Under the pieces are notes generated by a model that made no database searches, was not told the origin of the DNA, and saw only the letters and a list, made by a program, of their open reading frames with translations. Source: Heterotrichella gracilis (taxonomy: Eukaryota > Sar > Xanthophyceae > Tribonematales > Xanthonemataceae). Taken from it: 64,000 bases of DNA. The DNA is taken from contig JAULBX010002778.1 of assembly GCA_032358255.1 (NCBI GenBank), positions 79,849-143,848 of the forward strand, in the 5' to 3' direction. Shown in pieces: positions 35,524 to 48,500 of this stretch (position 1 is its first letter; each line of letters starts with the position of its first letter). A program made the translations under genes and the position numbers.

Positions 35524-37093
35524 GGCGGGACAGAGCGCGTACTAGTGCACTAGTGGGTGCTGGGTCTGCCTGGGGTGCTGACTGTGACGGACAACTGACG
35601 CTGTGCTGTGGCTGGATGTGTGGCCACCTGCGCAGAGGCACCCCGCACAAGGGTGAGGGTAGTGTGGTGGTGGCAGGCTAGGACAGGTGGTGGCCTGCGC
35701 CCTGAGTTGTCAGTTGCCGGGGAACCCTGCTGTGACCCGTGCACCAGCCAGTAAAGCATGAACTTGGGATCTGTTGATCAAGGTTGCCAGTTGCGAAGTG
35801 TGCGTGCATCTGGGGACAACCAACAAGGACCAAAAGTACGGGGCCAGTTGTGCTGGGGAAGTGCACATCCAAGGGGTGCAGCACTGACGAACCGCATTGC
35901 TGTGCCACACGGGGGTAATGGTCACGTGCATGGCCCATGCCCCTGGGCGCATGCCTGTCCCCACCTGCGTGGACTGCCTGGCGTGCGGCCAACCCGTCCA
36001 ACCTACGCCCCACGCCAAGCCGCCCTCAGAAACCCATCAGGCGCGCCGCCTCGCGTGTGGGACTCGCGGTGGCCGGTTGGTGGTGCCAGGTCGGGCAGAG
36101 GTGGGACCTGCGCTATTGAAGGGTCAGTCCACACCCGTATGCAATGGGGGCGATGGCGCCAGCGCGGCAGGCCATCAAGCGGTGCACGCAGTTGCCTGAC
36201 CCGTTTGTGGGTACTGAAGCCTCTGTGCTGGAGCAGGCGTATGGCGTTGCGTAGGTCCCGTTTTACCTCAGCCGAATAGCTGGACACAAAGGGTATCAAA
36301 CAAGCAAAAGGGCAAGCACGAGGACGGCGCCATATGGCCCACGACACGTTGTATAGTTTATACAGGACACGTCCTGCAGTTGTGCACCGGCCTGACTCGG
36401 TCTACTATTACCTCACAGCTGTAGTATGCAGTGCCAGATGTTCTCCTCCGAGAGAGGCTGTGGAGGTTTGGTCGTAGCCCTGTTCCTGGCTCTGCGCCGC
36501 CTGGCAAACACACGTAGCCGTGGTGGCGATATCGGGGAGCTGTTGAGCTGTTAGGCAGCAGGATACCGCACGGCAGACAGCAGGATGGCCAGGATACGAG
36601 GTCCTCGTGCCCTGGACTGTGCATGCACTACTTCTACGCCTGTTGTAGCGTTTACAGACTGAGCAGACAAGGGCAAAGTGTGTTGTCAAAGGATCTGGTT
36701 GTCGGAAGCGGTGCTGTGTACTCGTTTATACCCTCGCTGTCAGGAGGCTGTGTCTTCTGCCCAGCTGCTGAGCCAGCTCTGGGCGAGGTGAAACAGGCAG
36801 TTGCAAACATTTGTTCTGCGCGTCCCAATTCACAATCCCAACAATATCCGGAATCCCCACTTTGACCAGTAAAATAAACAAGTTTTTGAACAATAATTCC
36901 AATAATTAATGGAAAATCCCAGGTCAAAGTGCAAGCCAATTCCAGCTAATGCACAAATGCATGAGGAACTGTGCATCTGGCTGCACACACCACCACCCCA
37001 ACTCCACCCTCCTGGAGTAGGCACCAATGCGCACGTGGGTCGGCACTGGCGCAAGCTCCCCCCGAAGCTGCCCTCCTCCCCCTTTCCCCCCGC
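35524..37093. other. Intergenic, upstream of the tail-anchored gene and NUP43 3' end
   Basis: About 1.57 kb with no supported gene. The minus-strand stretch 36190-36300 translates to AEVKRDLRNAIRLLQHRGF, which is helix-like, but its continuation is not family-like and no splice frame was established. Confidence 0.4.
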
Positions 37094-39999
37094 TCATCCA
37101 TCCCGCCGCACATATGCCAGCCCCTCCGCGTCATTCACCAGAACCAAGTCCCTCCCCGTGGCGCCATCCACATCCAGCGAGTTTATCCCCCCTGCACCCT
37201 CACGGTACAGCACACGCACGCCACCACTGGCAGGGGTGCGGGTGGGGGCGCTTGTGGAGGGGGCGGGGGCGCCACTCAGGTGGAAGCTCTGTGCGGCAAG
37301 GAAAGGATGAGAGAGTGGTAAGTTGGGTCATGTGCCTGTGGGGCAGCTTGGCCGTGTAGTGAGAGCGGGAGCAGAGCAGGGGAGGCAGGAGGCACGGCAA
37401 AAGTAAATGTGCACGCATGAAGCACCTTGGCAATACAACACATGTGACCAGTTGACACACATGCACCCTTTGCCGGGCTTACGCGCACATGCACAATTGA
37501 ACATGTTGCAGCATGGCGAGATCCCCACCTGTTGCGTGGCGCAGGTGGTTGCCAGGGCGCCATCAGTACAGCAGAAGAGCAGGGCGGGCGTGGGGCCTGA
37601 GGGGCGCAGCGCATCACGCGGGTCAAAGTGGACCTGCGGATGGGGGCCAGATATCATGAGCGGCAGTTGGTGGGCTACTGGGGTGCATTGGGGCACGTGC
37701 GCTGCCCAAGAGGATGCAGCTACTACACATGCACGTGCCTGTCCTCAGCCAAAAAAACCGGCAACCTTGTTGCTGCCGTCTCAACAACATTTTGCATTCT
37801 GCCTAAACTGGGGTACAAAAACGTGGGGAGGGATGGCAAGCAACTGGTAATGCATGGCACGATGCGTCCGTGTACGTAAACACCTCTGCAAAAACGCCTC
37901 CCCACGCGTGTGCGCACCCACCTCCACAACCTCCCCTGCGTCCTCCACCCCCGTCACCCCCCCTTGCGGCGCCCCCCCCTGGCGCAGGTCCCACAGCGCC
38001 ACGCTCCCCCCCGACCCCCCACTGCCCACCAGGTACGGCCGGGAGGGGTGAGCACACAGGCAGCGGATGTGGCGGGACAGGCCCTGCAGGTGTGTGCGTG
38101 TGGAGTGGGTACGGGGAGGGGGATACACCATGCACGCTTGCTTAACGAGACCAGACGCATGCCGCAGATGCACCCTCGACCCATGTGGTGCAGCCAGCAC
38201 TACTCAACAGCAATGTGTACAGGCTGGGCACACGTGATTTGCCACTGAGTGCGCATGAGGATGTGCTGTCATGTGCCCCACCTGCGCCTCATCCAGCCCA
38301 GGCAGCCCTGTGTGGCCCCACTGGCGTGAGGACCTGCCCACAGGCTTGCCGCCCTGACGCTTGTCCCACCACTCAATGCCACCTGCACCACACACAAAGC
38401 ATCAAACCATCAGGCATATGTTCTATAAACACCTGCCACAGCATGGTGATCACCCTGCAATACCTGTGGCCATGCAGATGACAACCACCAGTGCAATGCC
38501 AACCCCCCCTATTTTGTGCGCCCCACATGCGAATCATTACCACCACCACGCGTTTGTTTCCCCCCTTGCCACCCCACCTTGCGTGCTGGCCGTGACAAAT
38601 GTGTGTGCCGATGCCCAGCAGGCAGCGCGGAACTCCACCCCCGGGCACTCCGCCAGCACCTCCACAGCCCCCGCCCCACCAGGCGCATCCAGCGGCGCCA
38701 GCGCCAGTCTCCCACTTGCCGATGCCCCCAGCACCTGGCCACTGTCCGCCCCCACGTCCATGGCGGTGAGGCAAGAGGGGCCCAGGTGCAGCCAGGGCTG
38801 GAGGGAGGCGGAGTCGGGGGCGGCGCCAGACAGCAGCTGGATGGGTGGGGTGAGGGGTGGGGTGAGGGGTGCATGAGGAGGGCATGCCGCGTCGCGTGGT
38901 GAAAGAATTGCAATACGGCGATGCGCATGTGGGTTTGATCACTGGCGCCAGTTTCAGGCAGCAGGTGGGTTGGGTGAGGGGTGGGGTGGGGTGAGGGGTG
39001 GATTGGGAGGGCATGCAGTGTGTCGCGTGGTGCCAGAAATGCAATAGGGCGATACGCATGCGGGATTGATCGCTGGCGCCATTATTATTCTCAAAGCAAC
39101 AGATAGCAGCAGGTGGGTATGCCCAAGTGGGGGTTGAATGAGGTGGGTATTGCCCAGTATGTGCAGGCAGGGGACCAGCATGGCATGCGGCCCGCACCTG
39201 GATCTGTCCCGGGTCTGCCCCTGGCGCTGTGGGCAGCTGCAGCACCAGCCTCCTCACGCTGCCCCCAGCCCCGCCCACCACCAGCGCCACCCGCCCCTGG
39301 CCCAGCGCACACACCTGCAAGGCACAGGGGGTCAGGCACAGCCAGGCAGCAGTGCAGAACGTGCCCGTGCCACGGCCACCGCACCCATAGTGACTGCCAA
39401 AGCGACTGCCACTGCACCTGCTGGTGCACACAGCAGTGGTGGTGCTTAACTACAACATGCACCATCCACCTCCCCCTCCCCCCCCACACACACACCTTGA
39501 GGTCTGTCACGGGCCCCTCAGTGGTGAACGATGCCAGGTTGGACACACCCGCCAGTGCCGCGCCGCCGCCTGCCACAGACTGGCGCACCGCAAGACCAGC
39601 CAGGCTCAGCTCGTAGCCCTGCAGGGGGAGACACACAGCAGGAGCGTAGGCAAAGCAGGGAAAGCAAGGATCAGGTGCAGCACGCATGCATATGAGGGTG
39701 GGTCTCAGCATGGCCATGCATCCAAGATGTGGCTTGTGCGCATCTGGGTGTGGGTGCACGTGTCTTACGTTTGCGTAGGGCACCCATGCCGTCAGCGCCG
39801 CCACCTTGTTGTGCACCAGGCACCCCTCCTCGTCCTCCTCCCCGGCAGCCCCAGGGGGAAAGGGTAGCCAGCGCACGCGGGAGGGGGACACCTCCAGGAA
39901 GCGGCGGAACAGTTGGTTGGGGGCGGGGACGGTGGGGCAAGTGGGGGCGAAGGACAGGGCAGGGGGGGCTGGCGGCCAGTCGGCGCGCGCCAGGGCCAT
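37094..39999 (-). CDS. WD40 nucleoporin, NUP43-like
   Basis: Many short exons from ATG 39999 to TGA 37094-37096. N-terminus: MALARADWPP..., then FRRFLEVSPSRVRWLPFPPG, a typical first blade for this family. Further blades: SNLASFTTEGPVTDLKV (about 39500-39550), VCALGQGRVALVVGGAGGSV, LLSGAAPDSASLQPWLHLGP with LTAMDVGADSGQVLGASASG and ECPGVEFRAACWASAHTFVT (about 38590-38845), IEWWDKRQGGKPVGRS (about 38330-38380), LSRHIRCLCAHPSRPYLVGS then SVALWDLRQGG (about 37970-38085), and VHFDPRDALRPSGPTPALLF. The final blade, GINSLDVDGATGRDLVLVND and AEGLAYVRRDG, resembles the C-terminus of plant Nup43. It would be part of the Nup107-160 ring of the nuclear pore. WD40 proteins are hard to tell apart, so the subunit name is less sure than the fold. 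Confidence 0.7.
38861..39118. repeat. Tandem ~110-130-bp duplication within an intron of the NUP43-like gene
   Basis: Copies at 38861-38970 and 38990-39118 share GTGAGGGGTG, AGGGCATGC, TCGCGTGGTG, TTGATC(A/G)CTGGCGCCA and end in GCAGGTGGGT. They differ by scattered substitutions and an extra AT-rich insert in the second copy. A GGGGT-rich run lies between them. Confidence 0.85.
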
Positions 40000-42568
40000 G
40001 GCTCCAGATGGGGGCGTGGTGTGTGGTGTGCACAGCTGTAGGCGGGGCGCACTCTTTGGTGCACTGCCCTCCCGTGCAGGCTGCTGCTTCTGGCCTGTGG
40101 CCCAGTCAGCAGGGTGCCGTATGAGGTCACCCCTTCCTCACAGGGGGAGAGTTAACGGTGGGCACCAGGTGTAGCGGTGGGCACCAGGCCATATGCATGC
40201 ATACAGACCACCCACGGCTCAGGCGGGGCTGCCGCTGCAAAGCCTGCAGGTGGGTATCGCTCTGCCGATAGGATACGCTCTACCGATGCGAGGCAGTGGC
40301 TGCCAGGCTGGATCTGTGAAGAAGTGGATGGTGCCTTTTCTCCTGGGGGGGGTTTAAAAGCGACCGATCTGTGGCTGATTCCAGTCCGGATAGCGCCTGA
40401 TCAGGGCCGCGGAACGAGGGCAGCCCAGGCACAATAGGAACAAGCTGAGCACGAGTGCGGCTTTGGCAGTTGTACTGTCCGTGGGGAGCTCTTGTCCTCG
40501 ACTCCTAAATTCATGCATGCAAGGGGTGTGCAGTGAATGCAAACAAAAATGAAATGCATGCATGCGGCTCAAGCCATTTGATAGTTACATACCCTGTGAG
40601 ACCTGTAAACCAATTGCTACGTTGCATGCATGCCCCATAGAGCTGCCAAGCACATTATCGGCCTTCGAGCGCTGCGTGACTGTTGAGCACACCAGTCGGT
40701 GAAAGGCGGGTGAGCATGTGCCCATATGCATGCAGCCCCCGTTTCCATACTGGTACCCTATCTATGCCTGTTCTTCAAAGAAGGTGCGTGGAGGACGACA
40801 GCTACACCGTGTAGAACTGGCGTGCATCCCACAGCTACACTATCCAACCCACTGGTCGCGAGTGTTGCTTGGACGGCAGTCCATGCAACTCCTCCAACCC
40901 TGCTACTAGCGTTACACATGTGCACATAGCCCCAACTATAGTAGAGTAGGCCAGGGGGCAGGCGCAGAATATCATATTGGTGTGGATATGTGGTGCTACC
41001 ATAATATGACCCACCCAGGGCCTAGGCCTACTACCTCCCCTCAGGGTCTACTACCTCTGCTGCGCCCCCCCTGTAGGTGGTTGACTCGGCGCCACTATGG
41101 TAGGAGGCCCGGCACGGGAGAGTTTGGTGGCCACGGGGACCACCAACAGGGTGCGGTGGTAGACTCGTGCAGCAACCTTATCCAACTCACACGAGAGGTT
41201 ACAAGGACTAGCTGCTGCAGTGGATCCATGTATATTTATAGCACACAGGCCAGACAGTCAAGCTTATTCTACCGGTTCCCCTCGCCAAGGTGCGGGGCTT
41301 GTCAATATTTTGTGAGCAACTTTTATATGTCGTGCAACCGTGTGTGTACTGCTCAGCTGTTACTGCCATAGCAGTCTCCCAAGGCGTAGTCGTGTGGAGT
41401 CGTGCCACACCCCATTGCAGCTCGAGCTTCACCTTCAGACGACAGCAGCACAGCGTTCCCCGGAGGTGAGTTACTCGTTTAGGAACACGGCCAACGTGGC
41501 GTGCTTGCTTGGTTGGCTGTCGAACTGCTCGCGGCGCTCGAGGCGCAGTCGACCGCAAGCTGCGCGCTGTGGCGACCGCAACCCACCCACCCTACCCAGC
41601 CTTTGCAACTGGCATGCGCAACGCCCTCGTTCTTGCCGTATCGTTTGTATAGCACTGAACCGCGCCCTTGCACTATTCCCAGAAATGTCAGAACGTGCCA
41701 CACTACGTCCTGTAGCACTGCAAGTCTCTCGTCTAGGTTCACGGTCCAGATCTGGCTTGCAGTTGCGTGTGCGACCACTACTGACACCTGCCGTGACACA
41801 CAATGCCTGTTGACATTTATTTTCTTTCATTTGTCGGTGCAAGCTTTCGATAGGGTGCCTTCGATAGGGTGCGCGCGTTCGTTGCATAACCGCCCCTTGC
41901 GGGTGGTCAGGTTGGCTCTGACCCTGCTGTTGTAGTAGCAAGTACATCCTGAGGTTCTAGAGGTTCACCTTAGTCCTATCAGGCCAACACTTGCACGCGC
42001 ATTGCTACGTGTCTTGTCACAGCAATGACACAGGAACCATTCGTCACAAGCGCAGACTTGTTTAGTCCGTTGGATTGTAGACGTCGCTTGCGCCTTCCTC
42101 ATTCAGTCGTTGTTTATCTTGTGCCCGGTACAACGCTTGCAAGTGCCCAGTGAGAATTCCGTCGTTTTTCACTCTCGACGCTGTTAGAAGTCGAACGACC
42201 ACCCTTTCCGAGTTGCACTGGTCTCCTTGCGGTCTCTTACCAACGCGTGCCTGTGCACTGCAGGGTCACTGCGACGACACCTACAGCAACTGGTAGCAGG
42301 ACAGTAGAGACTTCTGCCACACAGGCGCAGCAATAAGTAAGTATTTTCAAACCAGCAAATTCCATGGCAATGTATGTATGGCAAACGACACCTATTAAAA
42401 GCCCCCTATTCCTACACCCTGTACCAGCCCACCCCTTTAAATTGACTGTACCGTGGGTACTGCTGCAGCATGCTGCAGTTGTTTTGTCCTCAATGCACTC
42501 CTGCCAAGCACTTCTGCCAATTCCCATCTCTAATTCCTCCTGAATTTACGTGCAGGAGCCCTGTCCCC
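40000..42568. promoter_or_regulatory. Divergent upstream region of NUP43-like gene and ABCC transporter
   Basis: About 2.57 kb between head-to-head starts. Close to the transporter a likely 5'-UTR intron runs from a consensus donor GTAAGTATT (42337) to the acceptor TTTACGTGCAG (ending 42554), 14 bp before the ATG. ATGCATGC motifs cluster at 40515-40640. Frames at 41340-41935 on both strands lack domains. No other gene supported. Confidence 0.45.
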
Positions 42569-45500
42569 ATGGGTGTCTCTCACAAGCCGCTCCCCTACAA
42601 GGACCCAGCCAAGTGGAACATCTTCAACCTCATCTCCTACTCCTGGGCCTTCACCACCATTCGCAACAACCGCCGCGCCGCCCATGACATCGACGCGCTC
42701 CCTCTGCCCGCCGCCCTTGAGGCCGAGGTTGCCTACGAGGAGTTCAACCAGGCGTGGGAGAAGGAGCTCGAGAAGCCAGAGCCATCCCTTATGCGCTGCC
42801 TGCGCACTGTGTATGGCAGGGACATCCTGATTGCAGGCCTGTTTAAGGCGATCTGGGCCACCCTGGTGAGTTGAAATATGCAAGTCCATATTCCTATCAT
42901 CACTTGCCGTGATGCATGCCACACAGTACGGGTCGTGGTACCATGTGCAAGCAAGAAGGCTCATTGTCAACAGCAAGGTGTTAACAATTGCAATTGCACG
43001 TATGCTGATTTTGAAATTTTGATTGAATTTATGGTGCAAGCAAGGCTCATTCATTGCTGATCAGCAAGGTTTCTGGTGTGTGGATTGTTTTTCTTTTAAA
43101 AACCCCGCCAAAAATATATGCATTTAACAGGCATATGCACACGTAGAAAAAAAATTTCAATCTGCTTTTTGCTTCACTCCAGCTCCTATTATGGCAGCGT
43201 GATTAATAAAAGCTATAATAAGCATATGTGCAGCTAGCCAACCACAAGTGGCCTGCAGCACCATGGCCATGCATTCAATTTGCTTGATATCATGTGCCTC
43301 ATGTACCTTGTGCCGACTGCAGGTGATCTTCGGCGCCTACTTCTTTGTGCTGTACATCCTGGAGCATGTGGATGGAAACAACGCGGCGTGGGAGGCTGAC
43401 TTCAAGGGATGGGCGCTGGTGGTGGGCTTCTTCGTTGATGCGTGGCTGCTAGGTACGCACAGCCACTCTAAAACCTGAACTTGTGCTAGGATGGCCATCT
43501 TCAGCTGCCGCCACTAGTTGCACTGTTGAATGATAGCAGCGCCCTGTGCTTAGTTCAACTAGTTGCATGCAGTTGGTGGTGCACCAGGTGACCCTGCCTG
43601 CACAGCCCCCCTTGGCAGCCAGTTGCAGCACTGACCTGCGTCCCCCTCTCCTCCCAGGTCTTGCCCTGCAGCGCGTGGGCTGGACTTGCCTCAACGTGGG
43701 CATCAAGGTGCGCTCCGCCCTGGTGGCCTCCATCTGCAAGAAGTCCTTCAACATGGCCAGGATCACCAAGGAGAGCCAGGCAGACGCTGTGTCCTTTGTC
43801 GCCTCCGATATTCACAAGATATTCGATGGCGTGCTGGACATCCACGACGTGTGGACCTCGCCTTTCATGGCAGCAGCCATTATGGGACTCATCGCCACAC
43901 GCGTCGGCATCTGGGTACGCAACTGCCGAGCCTCAACATTGCAAAGAATTCTGCTATGACTGATTATCGTCTTTATTTCAGTGCTCTGCTATATTTGTCA
44001 TTGAACTAGACAACTATCTATGTTTATTATTGTTGTATGTTTTTTTCCACATGTACCTGTGCATGTTGCTGAGCAGCCCTGTTGCTGGCCTGTTGCTCAC
44101 AGTGTGCTGTGCACAGCAAACTACATGGTCCATGCATGTACCGTTTTCAGTCTCATTCTCACCAATCTCCCTGTCCCCCCTGCAGGTGCTCCCTGGTGTC
44201 GCTGTGATCTGCATCATCCTTCCCCTGCAGTACTACTTCGGCTACCTCATCATCACCAACAAGAAGAAGAACATCCCCAACATCACTGAGCGCAACATCA
44301 TCGTCCGTGAGGTGCTGCCCGCCATGAAGCTGGTCAAGTTCTACGCATGGGAGCCATACTTTGAGAAGCTCATTGGCGAGGTAGGGATCAGGGGCGCTGC
44401 TTGCTAGAAACATTGCCCTGAAGCATCTAGCACTGCTGAGTTTGTATTCTGCAGAGTCTGTATTCAATGCCACCCATGCATGCCTGCTCCTACCCGACAC
44501 CTACATCTGCGTGCATGCAATGTGCATAGATGCGTGCATGTGCCTGTGTGCCCCCAGGACCCCTCCCTGTTCCAGCCTGTGTGTACATTGTCCTTACACA
44601 CTTGCTTGCCTACCTCCTGCAGGTGCGCACCCGGGAGATGAAGCACCTGATCAACAACTGCATCGTCAAGACCATCAATATCGCCATGGTGTTTGGCACC
44701 CCTCCCATGGTGGCGTCCGCTGTGTTCATCACCTACCAGTTCTTTGAGGCCAAGATCACCTCCCGCATCGCCTTCGTGCTCCTGTCGCTGTGCAACATCC
44801 TGCGCTTCCCGCTGGTGGTGCTGCCCAAGGCCATGCGCACCATGGCCGAGGCCATCAACGCCATCAAGCGCATGGACTCCTACTTCAAGGAGAGGCCAGC
44901 ACAGGCGCAGAACCTGACCGGAGCACCAGGCATCCGCATCGTAAGTGCATGCGCAATGGATACATCTGTACAGCTCTGCACACTGATTGCTGTGCCCCAT
45001 TCTAATGCTAACGCATTATCCCGGGATGGCCATTGTACTATGATTTATCCGAGCCGCTCATACACCCTAAACCCTAAGCCCATGCACAGCCATGCACAGT
45101 GATGGCTATTCATTGTCACCTGCACCCATCAGCTGACTTGTACCACTACTTGCTGACCCCCTCCTGCCCCCCTCCCCCCCCCCCCCACAGAGCAAGGCTG
45201 TGCTTGGCCACGAGACCAACCCCTCCTTCAAGCTCAAGGTCCCTGACTTCAGCTGCCAGCCGGGTGACCTGGTGTGCGTGGTGGGCCGCGTGGGTGCCGG
45301 CAAGTCCTCACTGGTGCAGGCAGTACTGGGAGACATGCAGCTGGTGAGTGCACGCGCACATGCCTTGACTCAACCAACCTGTCTGGCACATGTACCTTGT
45401 CCCTGCTTTTGCATCCACAGGTCAGGATCATTAATTACTGATCTTGGCGTGTGATCAATAATGATCTTGATTATTATAGATAATTATGAATTCACCCAGT

Positions 45501-48500
45501 GGCCCGGCAGTAAGGCATTGCCTGTTTGACACAGCCTTAGCATCCAACAGCTCCCTCACACCGCATTACTGCATGCATGTTCCCACCCCACACCCCCACC
45601 ACCTGCAGGAGTCTGGCGAGCTGCACTCTGGTGGTCGCATTGCCTATGTGCCCCAGAACCCCTGGACCCAGAACCTGACCATCAAGCAGAACATTTTGTT
45701 TGGCGCCGAGTACAATGAGGAGAAGTACCGCAAGGTCATCCACGACTGCGCCCTGGAGCTGGATCTGCAAATCTTGCCCAAGGGGGATGGCACCATGGCC
45801 GGCCTGCGCGGCATCAACCTGTCAGGGGGCCAGCGCCAGCGCGTCAACCTTGCGCGTGCCGCCTACGCCGAGTCCGACGTGGTGCTGCTGGACAACGCCC
45901 TGTCTGCTGTTGACCACCACACCGCGCACCACATCTTTGACCACTGCGTGAAGGGGGCGCTCAGCGACAAGGCCACCCTGCTCATTACCCACCAAGTGGA
46001 GGTGCGCCCTGCCTGGCAATGCACTCGAATCACTGTGCCCCGCTGCTAGCTATACACATGCCCTGCTCTGCATGCTCCTTGCTGCATTCACATGGGATGT
46101 TGCTGTTGCCTGCACCCCATGTGCACACTCATGAGTGCCCTCCTTGTGCCAGCATTTGAACCCTACAGGTGCGCGTCATGCGCATTCATTGTAGCTGTAA
46201 CCCTTGTGCCCTCCTTGTGGCTGTTAACCTGCACACCAATCCTAAAACCCTAGAGCTGCAGCTTCCATACTTGTAGCTGGAACTTACATCCCCACCTGTT
46301 GCCCCCTTGCAGTTCCTGCCCCGCTGCGACAAGGTTGCCATCATGAACGACGGGGAGATGCTCTACTTTGGCCCATGGAGTGCCGACGCCCAGCAGCTGC
46401 TGAACAAGGTGCTGCCAACCTCACACCTGCTGGCGGCCGCAGGCGCAGCGGAGCAGCCCAAGGAAGCCAAGCCCAAGGCCGCAGCTGCAGTCAAGAAGAC
46501 AGAGGTGCCCCACGGCCCATCAGGCATTGCAGTCAAGGGCAGCAAGGTGCGTTGACGGCAGTTGATCTGTGGCTGTGTGTTGAGTTTGAACCAGTGCCTT
46601 GCATCAGTGACACCTCTGCTTTTGGCGGCATGTGCATTCAGATGAGGCAAAGTGGTGGCCATGTGTGTATACAGTGTCAGGCCCTTGCTAGCTACTACAT
46701 GTGCGTACTATGTCATCCCCCAGGACCTTTTTTAAGTCACCCTGCCTCCAAAACCATAGCTGACGCAGAATGTTCCTATCTTGCAGAAGGCCAAGGTGCT
46801 GCAGTCCGACATCGACAAGCGCTACACCATGTCCATGGCCATGCTGAGGTACATCGAGTACGGCAAGTGGTACTGGTTTGTCATCGCCTTTTTCTGGTTC
46901 ATCACCGCACAGATTGACAGGCAGATCTCCGATTGGTGGATCCGCATGTGGGTGGGTGGCAAGTACAACGGCTACAACCGCGAGGGCCTGAGCGGCAACG
47001 CCTTCTACTGCGTCATCTACGGCTGCCTCACCGCCGCCTTCATCATCTTCATGATCCTGCGCGGCTCCTTCTTCTTCAAGTACAACGTCACATCCAGCTA
47101 CCGCCAGTTCAAGAAGATGACACACAAGTGCGCAACCAACCCTCCCATGCACTTGCCCTGTACCACTGCACCTGGCACCCACTCCAGCCTGCACTGTCGC
47201 TGTCATGATGAGTGAATTTTCAGCAGCCGTGTTGGCAATATAATATGTTCCACCAAGAAGGGTATATTTATTAAGCGCAAGCTTCCTACTTTTTTTATTA
47301 TAATCCCAACGAATTTTAATGGCTAAACATTGCGGTATACAGTGTGGCATTGTGCCTTGCTCTCCCCCCCCTCGCTGACAAACTCCCTTTGCCCCCCCCT
47401 GCAGGGTCCTCCACGCCCCCCTGTACTTCTTCCTCACCACCTCAGTGGGCGACCTGCTGTCAAACTTCTCCAAGGACCAGGACCTGCACGACGACAACCT
47501 GCCCGACGCCCTGCACTACGTGGGCATCTACTCCCTCATCCTGCTGGCCACCGCCATCACCGTGTCCACCCAGATCACGCTGTTCATCGTCATGACCGCA
47601 GGCCTGTTTGCTGTCACCCTCATCATGCTGGCGGTGTACCTGCCAACAGCAATCTCACTCAAGCATCTGCGCCAGGACTCTGCAGGTGAGGGGGAATGCC
47701 ACGCATGGCGCGCACCATGTAATGCCCTGCATGCTGCCCTGTGCTGCGCGCACCTGTTTGGCTGATTGTTCACACATCCGCCATATCTCATATTGTCATC
47801 CACTGATGGACAGCAAAGGGCACATCATCATGCAGCTGCCATTGCCTTGCACAATTACTAGTAGTTGTGCAAGGCAATGGACTTGACATTTGCTGGATGA
47901 TTCTGCTTGATGACATGGACTCAGCTTGGGATCCTACATGGTTCCATGCCTGCCACTGTCTCACTCCCCTGGCTGACCCTCCCCCTCCCCTCTCCCCACA
48001 GGTGCCGTTGTCACCCTGGTGGCCGAGGCACTGGACGGGCTGCACGTCATCCGCGCCTTCAACAAGCAGGCCTACTTTGTGCGCGAGTCTGAGATCCGCA
48101 CCAACCGCAAGCACAAGGCGCTGTTCTCAGCCGAGTCCCTCAACCTGTGGCTGGCGTTCTACTGCGACTTCTACGGCGCGCTGCTGGTGCTGGCCGTGGC
48201 CTCCTTCTCAGTGGCTGACAAGGAGAACCTGGGGGCATCCAAGGTCGGCCTGTGCTTCTCCAACACCATCCAGGTACGGACCCAACACCCTAGCCCCTTG
48301 AGCATGGTTGTCTGACAAGTGCAAACTGGGGCGCAGCCCTGCATCCTAAATTCTATAAAGGAGTGCAAGCCTGTCCCTTGCAACCATGTGTTTATTTAAA
48401 ATGCTCACTAGGGTTGGCAAGGCTTCACACGCAGCCTTTGCCATTTCTTTGTCCTGTGGCTGACCCTGCAGGTGCTATTTTGTGTTGTTGCTAGCGCCCA

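Noticed and set aside
36003-36347. Minus-strand frame with AEVKRDLRNAIRLLQHRGF, reminiscent of the N-terminus of APC8/CDC23
   Set aside because: The match is one short helix; the following residues do not fit a TPR protein and no spliced continuation was found.
41340-41935. Overlapping frames of 106-158 codons on both strands upstream of the ABCC gene
   Set aside because: Long open frames in all directions in GC-rich sequence, none with a recognisable domain; more likely promoter or 5' UTR.
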